The translations under genes were made by a program, and so were the position numbers. The notes under the pieces were generated by a model. It was given only the letters and a program-made list of their open reading frames with translations. It was not told where the DNA came from and did not search any database. From Streptomyces wedmorensis (GTDB lineage: Bacteria; Actinomycetota; Actinomycetes; Streptomycetales; Streptomycetaceae): DNA of 64,000 nucleotides. This document shows, one piece after another, positions 1-8,675 of this stretch. The DNA lies in the NCBI RefSeq assembly GCF_000716445.1, contig NZ_JNWK01000010.1, positions 155,737 through 219,736 on the forward strand, given 5' to 3'. Numbering within the stretch: the stretch's first letter is position 1; every line of letters begins with the position of its first letter.

Positions 1-813
1 GTCGACGCGCGGGTCGGCGGCCATCGTGGTGGCCGCGCTCGCCCCGCCGATGGAGTGGCCGGCCATGCCGACCCGGCTCGCGTCGATCACGTCGGCGTGA
101 CGCCAGACGGGCCGCGCGCCGGTGAGCCGGTCCAGGACGTACCGCATGTCGGCGGCGCGGGTCGAGGTCACGACGCTCCCGTGCACCCCGCCCTCGTCGA
201 GGGCCGTGCACGCGACGCAGGTGAGGGTCCGGCCGTCGGGAAGACTGATCCCGAACGACTCGTACGCGTGGTCGACGGAGGCGACGACGTAGCCGCGGGA
301 GGCGAGGTCCTCGGCGAGGTGGGTGAGCGTCCAGCGCGAGACGCCGAAGCCCGGCGAGAGCAGGACCAGCGGGCGGCGTCCGGGCGCCGGGCGGGCGTCG
401 GACCTGCTGTGGGTGCGCGTCCGGGCCAGCACGTCGCCCTCGACGCCCGGCCCGAGCTGCCGGGCCAGCAGCCGTGCCTCCTCCCGGGTCGCGTACGGAG
501 CCGGCCTGCCGCCACCGGAGCGCGCGGCCGGGTAGTGGAGTGTGACCATGAGCGCCCGCCCGTCGGCGGTGGGCACCCAGGGGTCGGTGCGCGACCGGTC
601 GACCAGCGGCACGACCGTGCTGCCGACGGCGTACGGCCCGGTGGGCGCGGGAAGGGCGGCGGCCCGAGCCGACCGCGCGGCGGCCGTGGCGACCGTGGTG
701 TCGGGAACGGAGGCCGTGGCGCCGGGGGCCGAGGCCGCGGTGGCGACCCCCGCGGATAAGGCGAGCGAGCAGGCGAGAGCGGCGGCCGCGGCCGCCCGGG
801 TGATTCGGGTCAT
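1..813 (-). CDS. Secreted alpha/beta hydrolase, PAF-acetylhydrolase/lipase-like (partial, 3' end off the window)
   Basis: The reading frame starts at ATG 813 and runs off the left edge, so only the first 271 codons are present. Residues 1-30 form a Sec signal peptide: Thr-Arg-rich start, alanine/leucine core, then small residues. A segment near residue 150 reads LVLLSPGFG, the usual oxyanion-hole strand-loop, and GHSIGG at about residues 252-257 is the nucleophile elbow with Ser254. Spacing and the following AASAATT resemble the platelet-activating factor acetylhydrolase/dienelactone hydrolase group. The catalytic Asp and His would lie outside the window. It probably acts outside the cell on esters; the substrate cannot be told. 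Its promoter lies in the 374-base gap to its right. Confidence 0.8.
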   Translation of the reverse strand, partial: MTRITRAAAAAALACSLALSAGVATAASAPGATASVPDTTVATAAARSARAAALPAPTGPYAVGSTVVPLVDRSRTDPWVPTADGRALMVTLHYPAARSGGGRPAPYATREEARLLARQLGPGVEGDVLARTRTHSRSDARPAPGRRPLVLLSPGFGVSRWTLTHLAEDLASRGYVVASVDHAYESFGISLPDGRTLTCVACTALDEGGVHGSVVTSTRAADMRYVLDRLTGARPVWRHADVIDASRVGMAGHSIGGASAATTMAADPRVD

Positions 814-963
814 GCGGGCACGCTAGGCGCGGCGGACGGGCCGGCGCGTCCGCCCACGGGCCCACATCCGGTCAGACCGGAGTCTGAGTCGGGATCCAGC
901 CCCTTGGGGGTGTCTTGTCGGTCAGGCTGTGCTCCACACGACCAGCACCGCTCACGGACACGC

Positions 964-994
964 CCGATCAGCGCCTGGCCGACGCCCTGATCGG
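964..994. other. Hairpin in the intergenic stretch 814-1187
   Basis: The 374 bases between the hydrolase start and the leader peptide hold no convincing gene. The one clear structure is an inverted repeat with arms CCGATCAG (964-971) and CTGATCGG (987-994) around a 15-base loop. It could be a terminator or an operator; no T-run follows. Confidence 0.4.
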
Positions 995-1106
995 CAAGAC
1001 GCCCCTTGGCGACCTCCGGACGGGCGCGTAACTCGCCACGCTCGTCCCTCTCCTGACGCTCCGACCGACGGGAACGCCGGGAGGGTGCAGGACGGTCGGA
1101 AGAACC

Positions 1107-1137
1107 TTGACAGGTCGGAAGGCGGCCTGCCTATGGT
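1107..1137 (+). promoter_or_regulatory. Putative sigma-70-type promoter of the leader/monooxygenase unit
   Basis: TTGACA at 1107-1112 is a perfect -35 hexamer. TATGGT at 1132-1137 is a plausible -10, with 19 bases between them (18 if CTATGG is used). It lies about 50 bases before the leader peptide start, giving a 5' leader that fits attenuation. The repeat GTCGGAAG occurs just upstream and inside the spacer and may be an operator. Confidence 0.5.
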
Positions 1138-1187
1138 GAGGCGTCACCGTCCGCGTCCGGACGGGTCCACCACCGGGGGAGGCGCAC

Positions 1188-1310
1188 GTGGTCACAGTGA
1201 TCACCACGACACCGCACGCCCCCGCCCGGGCCGCCACCGGCCTGGTCTGCCGTCGGCACGTCGACTTCTGCCGTACCGCCTCGGCCATCTGTCCTTCCTC
1301 TCGCGCCTGA
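1188..1310 (+). CDS. Cysteine-attenuator leader peptide (40 aa)
   Basis: A GTG at 1188 follows GGAGG (1178-1182) by five bases and opens a 40-codon frame ending at TGA 1310. Its C-terminal half reads LVCRRHVDFCRTASAIC, the signature of small actinobacterial leader peptides found before sulfur assimilation and sulfonate genes. Three Cys codons (TGC, TGC, TGT) fall within fifteen codons. In that family, ribosome stalling at Cys codons when cysteine is scarce is thought to control the downstream mRNA. Here the downstream genes are two flavin monooxygenases. It is too short for most gene callers. The peptide itself is not expected to have a cellular function. Confidence 0.78.
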   Translation: MVTVITTTPHAPARAATGLVCRRHVDFCRTASAICPSSRA

Positions 1311-1424
1311 CCCCGCTCCGCGTGGGTCCGCGCGTCCCGTGACGTCTCGCCGACCGGCTCCGGACAGCCGTGCCCCGCACCGCTGTCGTGCCGTCGCGCG
1401 CCCCTGACCTCCGGAAGGACCTCC

Positions 1425-2546
1425 ATGCCCCGCCCTGCCCTGCGCCTCGCCGTCGAGATCGACGGTGACGGTGCTCATCCCGCCGCGTGGCGCCGTGCCG
1501 CGCACTCCCCCGGCGAGCTGCTGAGCCCTCGGCGGCTCGCCCGGGTCGCGGCCGTCGCCGAGAACGCCGGCTTCACCCTGGTCACCCTGGAGGACTCGAT
1601 CCTGCCGCCGGGTTCCGGCGACGGATCGGGTCCCGTGGGGCGGATCGGCTCGGTGGAGCGGGCCGCGTTCGTGGCCGCCTCGACGAGCGTCCTCGGCGTG
1701 GCTCCGGTCCTCGCGACGACGTACGCGGAGCCGTTCCACGTGTCCTCGCAGCTCGCCTCGCTCGACCACGTCTCGGCCGGCCGTGCCGGGTGGGTGGTGG
1801 GGGTCGAGGAAGATCCTCGGGCCGCCCGTGCCTGGGGCCGGCCCGTCGTCGAGGGGGCCGACGCACTGGCCCGTGAGACCCACGACGGACTGCGGGTCGT
1901 GCGGGATCTGTGGGACTCGTGGGAGGACGACGCGGTGATCCGGTCGGTGGCCACCAGCCGCTATCTGGACCGGTCCCGGCTCCACGCCATCGACTTCGCG
2001 GGCGAGACGTACTCCGTGAAGGGCCCGTCGATCGTGCCCCGGCCGCCGCAGGGCCGCCCCGTGGTCCTGGCCCGCCGCGGGCTCGTGCCGGCCGGTCTGG
2101 CCGACGTGGCCCTGGTCGGCGGTGCCACCCCGGCCCTGGTCCGCGAGACGGCGGCGTCCTCCGGCGCGCCGCTCGCCTTCGCCGAGATCGAGGTCGCCCT
2201 GGACACCCCGCGCGAGACGGCGCGGGAGCGGACAGCCGACCTGGAGCGGTACGCCCCGTGGGGCGAACGCCCGGACCGGCTGCGGTACTCCGGTCCGGCC
2301 GACGGCCTGGTGTCGCTCCTCGCGGAGCTCGCCGGTCACGTCGACGGCGTGCGGCTCCATCCGCTCGTCCTCGACGAGGACCTGGCGGTGCTCTCGCGGC
2401 TGGTCCTGCCCGGCCTGTTCGCCCGCCGGCTCGCGGCCAGGCCGCTGCCGGGCACGACCCTGCGCACCTCCCTGGGCCTCCCCCGGCCCCTCAGCCGCTT
2501 CACGACCGACGGCGCCGCCGTGCCCGCCCCGGAGGAGATCCGATGA
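1425..2546 (+). CDS. LLM-class flavin-dependent oxidoreductase (bacterial luciferase-like)
   Basis: The 373-residue protein starts at ATG 1425 behind the ribosome site GGAAGGACC. It has the luciferase-like TIM-barrel pattern: a β-strand with ENAGFTLVTLEDS near residue 50, then a segment like SQLASLDHVSAGRAGWVVG near 115-130 matching the conserved SGGR(A/V)xWN-type loop. Such enzymes use reduced FMN and O2 to oxidise sulfonates, sulfones, thioethers or related compounds. Its TGA overlaps the ATG of the next monooxygenase (ATGA), so the two are translationally coupled. The Cys-rich leader upstream suggests a sulfur-scavenging role; this is inference. An FMN reductase gene is not adjacent. Confidence 0.82.
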   Translation: MPRPALRLAVEIDGDGAHPAAWRRAAHSPGELLSPRRLARVAAVAENAGFTLVTLEDSILPPGSGDGSGPVGRIGSVERAAFVAASTSVLGVAPVLATTYAEPFHVSSQLASLDHVSAGRAGWVVGVEEDPRAARAWGRPVVEGADALARETHDGLRVVRDLWDSWEDDAVIRSVATSRYLDRSRLHAIDFAGETYSVKGPSIVPRPPQGRPVVLARRGLVPAGLADVALVGGATPALVRETAASSGAPLAFAEIEVALDTPRETARERTADLERYAPWGERPDRLRYSGPADGLVSLLAELAGHVDGVRLHPLVLDEDLAVLSRLVLPGLFARRLAARPLPGTTLRTSLGLPRPLSRFTTDGAAVPAPEEIR

Positions 2547-3907
2547 CCCGCGCCGATCGCGACGACGTCCCCCGCCCCGACGCCCGGCTGCACTTCGGGG
2601 TCTTCTTCCAGGGGGTCAACCACTGGACGATCTGGTCGGACCCCGCCAGTGGTTCGCAGATCGATCCGGCGTCCTTCCTGCGGGTCGCGCGGACCGCCGA
2701 ACGCGGGCTCTTCGACGCCTTCTTCCTCGGGGACGGGCTGCGGCTGCGCGAGTCCGGGGGCGGCATCCACGAACTGGACGTGGCGGGCCGCCCCGACTCG
2801 ATCACCCAGCTGTCGGCACTGGCGGCCGCGACCGGGCGGATCGGGCTCGTCTCCACCTCCAACACCACCTTCAACGAACCGGGCGACCTCGCCCGGCGGC
2901 TCGCCGGGCTCGATCTGCTCTCCGACGGCCGGGCCGGCTGGAACGTGGTGACCACCCACAACGCCTGGACCGGGGAGAACTTCCGGCGCGGCGGCTACCT
3001 CGACCACGCCGACCGCTACCGGCGCGCGGAGGAGTTCCTCGCCGCCGCGCGCGCCGTGTGGGACGGCTGGGCCGACGGCGCCGTGGCGGAGTCCGCGGCC
3101 GCCCGTTCGTGGTCGGTGCCGGGCGCGGTGGGACGCGTACGGTCGCGGGGAGCGCACGTCGACGTCGACCTCGCGCCGACCCTGCCGCGCAGCGCCCAGG
3201 GCCATCCGGTGATCTTCCAGGCGGGTGACTCGGGGGAGGGCAGGGACTTCGCGGCGCGCCACGCGGACGTGATCTTCTCGGCGCACGGCACGGACTTCGA
3301 CGACGCCCTGGCCTTCGCCGAGGACGTCCGCCGCCGGCTGCGGGCCGCTGGGCGTGCCGAGGACGCGCTGCGCATCCTGCCGGGTACGGAGATCGTCATC
3401 GGGGCGACGGAGAAGGAGGCGGAGGAGAAGGCCCGCTGGGTCCGCCACGAACAGGTCACGCCCGCCGTGGCCCTCGGCATCGCGAGCCGGCTGTGGGGCA
3501 TCGACCTGTCGGACCGGGACGCCGACGGGCCGCTGCCCACCGAGGACCCGGTGGCGGTCCGGGACACCGGGACGTTCGGCACCCGGTGGGTGGAGGACCC
3601 GTGGCCGGTGGTGGCCGAATGGCGGGCGAGGGCCGAGGCCAACGGCTGGTCGCTGCGCGAGACCGTCATCGAGCTCGGTCCGCAGCACGGGCACGTCGGG
3701 ACCCCGGCCGGACTCGCCGAGAAGTTCGCCCGGTTCGCCCGGCACGGCGCCGTCGACGGCTTCAACATCACGCCGTATCTGATCCCGGACGGGCTCGACG
3801 ACATCGTCGACCTCCTCGTGCCCGAGCTCCAGGAACGGGACGTGTACCGGACCGCGTACACGGGGACGACGCTGCGGGAGCACCTGGAGCTGCCGCCGGT
3901 GGCGTGA
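2543..3907 (+). CDS. NtaA/SnaA/DszA-family FMN-dependent monooxygenase
   Basis: ATG 2543 overlaps the previous stop by four bases and has GGAGGAG at 2531-2537. The 454-residue product matches the usual 440-460 of the NtaA/SnaA/DszA group. Diagnostic segments are an N-terminal FGVFFQGVNHWTIW, then LFDAFFLGD, GLVSTSNTTFNEPG, and GWNVVTTHN near residue 135, all typical of this two-component FMNH2-dependent family (nitrilotriacetate, dibenzothiophene sulfone and dimethyl sulfone enzymes). It needs FMNH2 from a separate reductase. Position behind a Cys attenuator and coupling to a second LLM enzyme suggest oxidation of an organosulfur compound to release sulfite. The exact substrate is unknown. 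Confidence 0.87.
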   Translation: MTRADRDDVPRPDARLHFGVFFQGVNHWTIWSDPASGSQIDPASFLRVARTAERGLFDAFFLGDGLRLRESGGGIHELDVAGRPDSITQLSALAAATGRIGLVSTSNTTFNEPGDLARRLAGLDLLSDGRAGWNVVTTHNAWTGENFRRGGYLDHADRYRRAEEFLAAARAVWDGWADGAVAESAAARSWSVPGAVGRVRSRGAHVDVDLAPTLPRSAQGHPVIFQAGDSGEGRDFAARHADVIFSAHGTDFDDALAFAEDVRRRLRAAGRAEDALRILPGTEIVIGATEKEAEEKARWVRHEQVTPAVALGIASRLWGIDLSDRDADGPLPTEDPVAVRDTGTFGTRWVEDPWPVVAEWRARAEANGWSLRETVIELGPQHGHVGTPAGLAEKFARFARHGAVDGFNITPYLIPDGLDDIVDLLVPELQERDVYRTAYTGTTLREHLELPPVA

Positions 3908-3912
3908 CACGC

Positions 3913-3948
3913 GGGCGGGGCGCGCACCCTGCCGGTGCGCGCCCGCCC
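3913..3948. terminator. Bidirectional hairpin terminator
   Basis: Arms 3913-3928 and 3934-3948 pair almost perfectly (one bulged G) around a five-base loop. It sits between two convergent genes and probably ends both transcripts. No T-run, as is common in Streptomyces. Confidence 0.75.
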
Positions 3949-3955
3949 TCCGGGT

Positions 3956-5851
3956 TCAGCCCAGGGGCAGTTCCAGGAACGACGGCTCGTCGTCGGGCGA
4001 GCCGACGGTGGTCTGCGTCCAGGTGACGGAGGCGTCTCCGTACAGGGGGTCCTTGCTGTCGACGACCAGCATCAGGCGGTGGCCGGCGGGGATGTCGTAC
4101 GCGGCTGCCTGGAGCTCCCAGGTCACGGTGGTGTCCTGCTCGGGCGTCAGGTCGTACGCGCTCAGCGGTTCGTGGGTGACGATCCGGGCGGTGTCGTCCT
4201 CGGCGACGTCGAGGAGGTGGGCGATGAGGCTCGCCGAGGTGGCGGTGGAGCGGAACGTCAGGCGCAGGCGCGGGACGCCCCGGATCCTGCGGCCGACCGA
4301 CCCCTCGCCGTCGGGGGCGGCGAGCGGATCGGTGGTCCATGCCACGGCGTGCCGGCGGTCGATCTTGCGGGTGTCGTAGATCTTGGGGTTTCCGGCCCAC
4401 TCCGCCTGACCGGTGGTCATGAGCGGCAGGTCCATGGCGGTGGCGTCGGTGTCCACGCCCGCGACGAAGGAGCGTCGCCAGCCGACGGCCTCGGGAGGGG
4501 GCGTCCCTTCGCCGCCGGGGACGAGCGCTCCGTCGGCGCCGCCCGCCCCGTCACCGGTGAGGGCGAACGTCTCGACGCGGGTGGTGACCCGGCCCCAGTC
4601 GGCGCGGCTCTCGCGGACCGCGGGTTCGACGACGCGGTTCTCGCCGGTCGGTTCGCCCGTCTCGGGATCCAGGACCGGCTCCGTCACGTAGGTGAACATC
4701 ACCTGGTTGCAGACCTCGTCCCAGTCGTCCACCCCGTTCGCCTCGCCCTTGAGGTGGTGGTCGAGCCAGGCGTACGCCTCCGCCAGGGGCACGTCGACCG
4801 TGCCCGGCCGGGTGCCGACGAGGCCCGCGCCCTCGGGGACGGCGTGGTCGCCGATCCAGAGGTTCAGGCGCTTGGGGACCTCCAGGCCCTGGAAGGTCGT
4901 CAGGAGCTGGTCGACCGGGAAGAGGCTCTCGTGCCAGGTGTGGGAGAAGAAGGTCGGCGTGCCCTTCTCGTTGGTCTGTTCGAGGTACGACTCGGGAGAG
5001 CGCTGCAGGCCCCAGTCGACGACGGCGTCCAGGTTCCGGTTGTTCGCGAAGTCGTCGAGGATCGCCCGGTTGGCCTCGTCGAACTTCTCCTCCACCCGTC
5101 CGCCGGTGAAGCCGGTGAGCGCCTCGACGACCACGAGGTGGCGGGTGCCGTGGCCGTAGAGGCTGGTGGCGAGGTTGCCCCAGGTGCTGAGGGCGACGAC
5201 GGCGGAGACCCGCTCGTCGTGCGCGGCGACGAGCTGGCTGATGCCGGAGCCGTAGGACTCCCCCATGAAGCCGATGGCGCCGGGCGCGAAGCGGTCGCGG
5301 GCGAAGTCGATGACGTCGGAGCCGTCGGAGACGTCGTTGGGTCCTGCGACGTCGACGAATCCCTCGGAGGTGGAGGGGAGTCCGGCGTAGCCGAGCCCGC
5401 GGGGCGTGTAGGCCAGGACGTGGTATCCCTTGCGCGCCAGGACGGTGTACGCCCAGAGGAAGACCGGCCAGCCGAAGGGCGTCCAGCCGGCCGGGAAGAC
5501 GACGAGCGGGTGCGGGCCGGGGGCGAGCTGCCGCAGGCTGAAGGCGGAGAGCCGGACGCCGTCGGTGGCCTCGATGCGGTGGTACGCGGGCCGGGCGAGG
5601 CCGCGTACCTCCTCGACGTGCGCGGCGAGTTCGGCGGGGAGGAGGTCCTCCGCGCTCGGGTCGAGCAGCGCCGTGGCGAGGGTCTGGCCGAGCCGGGCGG
5701 CGTCCGGGTCCACCGTTCCGTCGGCGGCCCAGAGGCCGCTTTCGGCGATCCGGGCGGTCTCGGCGGCGGTGAGCCCCACCGTGACGCCGGGGAACCCGGG
5801 GAATCTCTCGGACGAGTCACCGGTGAAGGGGGTGTCCTGGGGCACGTGCAC
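3956..5851 (-). CDS. CocE/NonD-family serine hydrolase (X-Pro dipeptidyl-peptidase S15-like)
   Basis: About 631 residues from GTG 5851. This start was chosen because GAGG lies five bases upstream; a second GTG six bases on (5845) is possible. The S15 core contains GESYGSG near residues 198-204, with Ser as nucleophile in a GxSxG-type elbow, preceded by the strand HPLVVFPAGWTPFGWP. The C-terminal third has the jelly-roll (XPP C-terminal) pattern with LRLTFRSTATSASLIAHLLD and a terminal segment on solution/density-like ligand binding. Family members cleave Xaa-Pro dipeptides, cocaine-like esters or glutaryl amides. No signal peptide is visible from the chosen start, so it is probably cytoplasmic. 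It stands alone, convergent with the monooxygenases. Confidence 0.83.
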   Translation of the reverse strand: MHVPQDTPFTGDSSERFPGFPGVTVGLTAAETARIAESGLWAADGTVDPDAARLGQTLATALLDPSAEDLLPAELAAHVEEVRGLARPAYHRIEATDGVRLSAFSLRQLAPGPHPLVVFPAGWTPFGWPVFLWAYTVLARKGYHVLAYTPRGLGYAGLPSTSEGFVDVAGPNDVSDGSDVIDFARDRFAPGAIGFMGESYGSGISQLVAAHDERVSAVVALSTWGNLATSLYGHGTRHLVVVEALTGFTGGRVEEKFDEANRAILDDFANNRNLDAVVDWGLQRSPESYLEQTNEKGTPTFFSHTWHESLFPVDQLLTTFQGLEVPKRLNLWIGDHAVPEGAGLVGTRPGTVDVPLAEAYAWLDHHLKGEANGVDDWDEVCNQVMFTYVTEPVLDPETGEPTGENRVVEPAVRESRADWGRVTTRVETFALTGDGAGGADGALVPGGEGTPPPEAVGWRRSFVAGVDTDATAMDLPLMTTGQAEWAGNPKIYDTRKIDRRHAVAWTTDPLAAPDGEGSVGRRIRGVPRLRLTFRSTATSASLIAHLLDVAEDDTARIVTHEPLSAYDLTPEQDTTVTWELQAAAYDIPAGHRLMLVVDSKDPLYGDASVTWTQTTVGSPDDEPSFLELPLG

Positions 5852-6025
5852 CCGTTCCTCTCGAAGGTCTGCTGACTGTCCGCCGTACGGACGCCCGCAA
5901 GCCTCACGCATGGGGAGCAGAGCGACCAGAGCGCATGAACAGCGCACAGATCGCGGAACCGGACGTGAACGACACAAGCCGTCCCGAACTCGATGTTTGG
6001 GGGCACCTGTGACGGGCCGGGACCG

Positions 6026-7138
6026 TCAGCCGGACTCCGGCGCGCGGACGACGAGCACGGCGGCCACGTCGTCGTCGAGGCCGTCGATACCGTAGGCGGC
6101 GAGATCGCGGTGCAGGAGGCCTGGCAGTTCGGTGGCCGGTTCCCGGACCCAGCCGCGCATGCGCGTCTCCAGCGGGTAGAAGGTGCCGGTGCGGTCCCGG
6201 GTCTCGCTCACGCCGTCGGTGTAGAGGAGCAGCCGGTCCCCCGGGCCGAACGGGACCTCCTCGATCCGGTGGTGGTGCTCGGCGAGTCCCGCGAGGTTGA
6301 CGGGTACGGAGGGGTCGGCGAAGGCGACCGGCTCGACCTCGGTCCCGTGCTGGAGCAGCGGGGCGGGGTGGCCGCAGCTGAGGAGGAGGGCGACGTCGCG
6401 GTCGTCGGGGAGTTCCACCAGGACGACGGTTGCGAAGCGCTCGGCGGCGTCCGAGTCCGGGTCCCAGCCGCCGTAGCGGGCGAGGCCCTCGTCGAGCCGG
6501 TCTGCGAGGGCGGCGAGGTCGGGGGCGGCGTTGACGGTGGCGCGGAAGGCGCCGAGCAGGACGGAAGCGGTCTCGACGGCCCCGAGGCCCTTGCCCTGGA
6601 CGTCGCCGAGCATGACCCGAACGGCGCCCGGAACCCGTACCGCCTCGTAGAAGTCACCGCCGATCCTGGCCTTGGCGGCGGCCGCCAGGTACAGCAGGTG
6701 CAGGTCGAAGCGGCCGAGGCGGTCCGGGAGCGGGCGCAGGACGACCCGCTGGACGACCTCCGCCACGGCCGTGACCTCGCGCAGATCCCGTTCGTAGCGC
6801 GTACGGACGCTGCTGACCCAGGCCGCGGCGCCGGTGACGGCGGCGACCACGAGCTCGCTGGCGAGCAGGTCGGGTACGACGGCCTCGTCCCGGCTCAGGC
6901 TGAGCAGCGCGCGCACCGCCATGGCGAGCAGCCCGATGCCGACCGTCCCGCGCACGCTCCAGGTGACGGCGGCGAGCGCGGGCGCGGCGACGAGGAGGCG
7001 TTCGAAGTGCTCCTTGTCGGGGGTCAGGAGGTCGGCGAGGACCGTCATTGCCAGGATCAGGAAGGGCAGGGCGCGACCGAGATTGAACTGGGTGCGCGCC
7101 GCCTCGCCGAAGCGACGCCGGTGACCAGCAGCGGGCAT
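6026..7138 (-). CDS. Membrane-anchored SpoIIE/PP2C-type protein phosphatase
   Basis: The 370-residue protein has three or four hydrophobic helices in residues 20-115, a short linker, then a SpoIIE/RsbU-type PP2C domain from about 135 to the end. Metal-binding motifs are visible: GGDFYE near 160, DVQGKGLGA near 178, and DGVSE near 310. Such enzymes dephosphorylate anti-sigma-factor antagonists and tune alternative sigma factors; here the partner is not encoded nearby. ATG 7138 lies one base after the stop of the MFS gene (TGA at 7142-7140), so it is the third gene of the tetR-MFS-phosphatase operon. That genetic link to efflux is unusual. Confidence 0.85.
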   Translation of the reverse strand: MPAAGHRRRFGEAARTQFNLGRALPFLILAMTVLADLLTPDKEHFERLLVAAPALAAVTWSVRGTVGIGLLAMAVRALLSLSRDEAVVPDLLASELVVAAVTGAAAWVSSVRTRYERDLREVTAVAEVVQRVVLRPLPDRLGRFDLHLLYLAAAAKARIGGDFYEAVRVPGAVRVMLGDVQGKGLGAVETASVLLGAFRATVNAAPDLAALADRLDEGLARYGGWDPDSDAAERFATVVLVELPDDRDVALLLSCGHPAPLLQHGTEVEPVAFADPSVPVNLAGLAEHHHRIEEVPFGPGDRLLLYTDGVSETRDRTGTFYPLETRMRGWVREPATELPGLLHRDLAAYGIDGLDDDVAAVLVVRAPESG

Positions 7139-7139
7139 C

Positions 7140-8675
7140 TCACGATCGTACGCAGGCCTGTTCCCCCGAGCCGGGTGACGTCGGCCCCCGGCGTGTCCCC
7201 GGCTCCACCCCCGGCCGCTTTCCCCGGCGTCTTCCCGGTCGGCCGCCCGGGGGCGCTCCCTCGCGGTCCCCGGTGCCCGGCAGGGCGAGCGCGGCGGGGA
7301 CGGCGAGGGCCGCGATCGCGGCCAGGGCCGGGAGGGCGATCCCGCGGGCCGGTACGAATCCTCCCTGCGGGACGAGTGCGAGGAGGAGGGTCGCGGTGGC
7401 GACGCCGAGGGCCGGTCCGATGTTCATCACGGTCTGCTGGAGGCCGCCCGCAACTCCGGCATGGGCCTCCGGTGCGTGGTGGACGACGACGGAGGTCGCG
7501 GTGACCATCAGCGTGACGAAACCGGCTCCGAGGAGCGCGGAGGCGCATCCGACGGCGCCGGCGCCCGCGGTCGCGTCCAGCCGCGAGAGCAGCAGGACCC
7601 CCAGGGTGAGCAGCGCCGCGCCCGCGGTCGCCGTGCGCCGGGGCCCGAAGCGGCGCTTGAGCGCGGGGCAGAGGGGTGCGCCGAGCACCATGAGGACGGC
7701 GAGGGGCAGCACGCGCAGCGCGCAGTCCAGGGGGTCGAGCCGCTGCGTGTCCTGGAGGAAGTACGTCGCCACGAAGAGCGATCCGAAGAGGGCCGCCGAG
7801 GCGGCGAGGAGCACGGCGAGCCCGGCGACGACGGGGACGCTCCCGAGGAGTTCGGGGGCGAGGAGCGGCCGCGCGGTCCGCCGTTCGTGGCGCGCGAAGG
7901 CGGCCCCCGCGGCGCCGCCCGCCAGGCACGCGAGCCCGGCGGTGACGGCCCCGCCGGGACGGGTCGCCTCGACGAGCCCGTGGACGAGCAGTGCCAGGGC
8001 CGCGGCGAGCAGCAGGGCGCCGACCGGGTCGAGCGAGGCGAGGCCGCCGGGGGCGCGGCCGGTCCGGCGTTCCGCCCGGTGCGGAAGCTGCGGCGTGCCG
8101 GGAGTCGGGAGCGGTACGGGGTGCGGCTCCCGGGTCGTCAGCGCGATGAGGCCGATCGTGAGGGTCGGGGGTACGCCGAGCAGGAAGACCGAGCGCCAGC
8201 CGTACGCGGAGACCAGGGCGCCGCCGACGAGCGGCCCGGCCGCGGCGGCGAGGCCGATGGCGGCGGTGCGCACGGCGATCGGGGTCGCGAGCCGCTCGGG
8301 CGGGTAGGCGGTGCGCAGCATGCCGAGGGTGGCGGGCTGGAGGAACGCGCCGCACACGCCCTGGAGGACGCGCAGCAGGATCACCGCGCCGATCCCGGGT
8401 GCCAGGGCGATGCCGGCCGACGCGGCGGCGAAGCCGAGGGCGCCGAGGGCGAAGACCCGGCGGTGGCCGTACCGGTCGCCGAGGCGTCCCGCGAAGACCA
8501 ACAGGCCCGCCACGGCCACGAGGTAGCCGGTGCTGGTCCACTGGACCTGGCCGACGTCGGCGTGCAGGTCGCGCTGGAGGACGGGTTGGGCGACCGTGAG
8601 GACGGTCCCGTCGAGGGCGACGACGACGGCGCCGACGATGCTGCAGGTGAGGACCGGGGTCCGCGGTCGGTTCAC
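7140..8675 (-). CDS. DHA2-family MFS drug/H+ antiporter
   Basis: GTG 8675 overlaps the tetR stop by four bases (GTGA) and gives 511 residues, the usual size for 14-helix EmrB/QacA transporters. LDGTVLTVAQP in helix 1 is the DHA2 signature (normally LDxTVVNVALP) and GRLGDRYGHRR after helix 2 is MFS motif A. It probably exports a lipophilic drug or metabolite in exchange for protons. It lies between the TetR repressor and the phosphatase in one operon, so TetR most likely controls it through the palindrome at 9311-9327. The C-terminal tail of about 45 residues is proline/arginine rich and probably disordered. Confidence 0.88.
   Translation of the reverse strand: MNRPRTPVLTCSIVGAVVVALDGTVLTVAQPVLQRDLHADVGQVQWTSTGYLVAVAGLLVFAGRLGDRYGHRRVFALGALGFAAASAGIALAPGIGAVILLRVLQGVCGAFLQPATLGMLRTAYPPERLATPIAVRTAAIGLAAAAGPLVGGALVSAYGWRSVFLLGVPPTLTIGLIALTTREPHPVPLPTPGTPQLPHRAERRTGRAPGGLASLDPVGALLLAAALALLVHGLVEATRPGGAVTAGLACLAGGAAGAAFARHERRTARPLLAPELLGSVPVVAGLAVLLAASAALFGSLFVATYFLQDTQRLDPLDCALRVLPLAVLMVLGAPLCPALKRRFGPRRTATAGAALLTLGVLLLSRLDATAGAGAVGCASALLGAGFVTLMVTATSVVVHHAPEAHAGVAGGLQQTVMNIGPALGVATATLLLALVPQGGFVPARGIALPALAAIAALAVPAALALPGTGDREGAPPGGRPGRRRGKRPGVEPGTRRGPTSPGSGEQACVRS

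Noticed and set aside
929..1342. 137-codon plus-strand frame before the monooxygenases
   Set aside because: No ribosome site, odd composition, and it overlaps the promoter and leader peptide in another frame.
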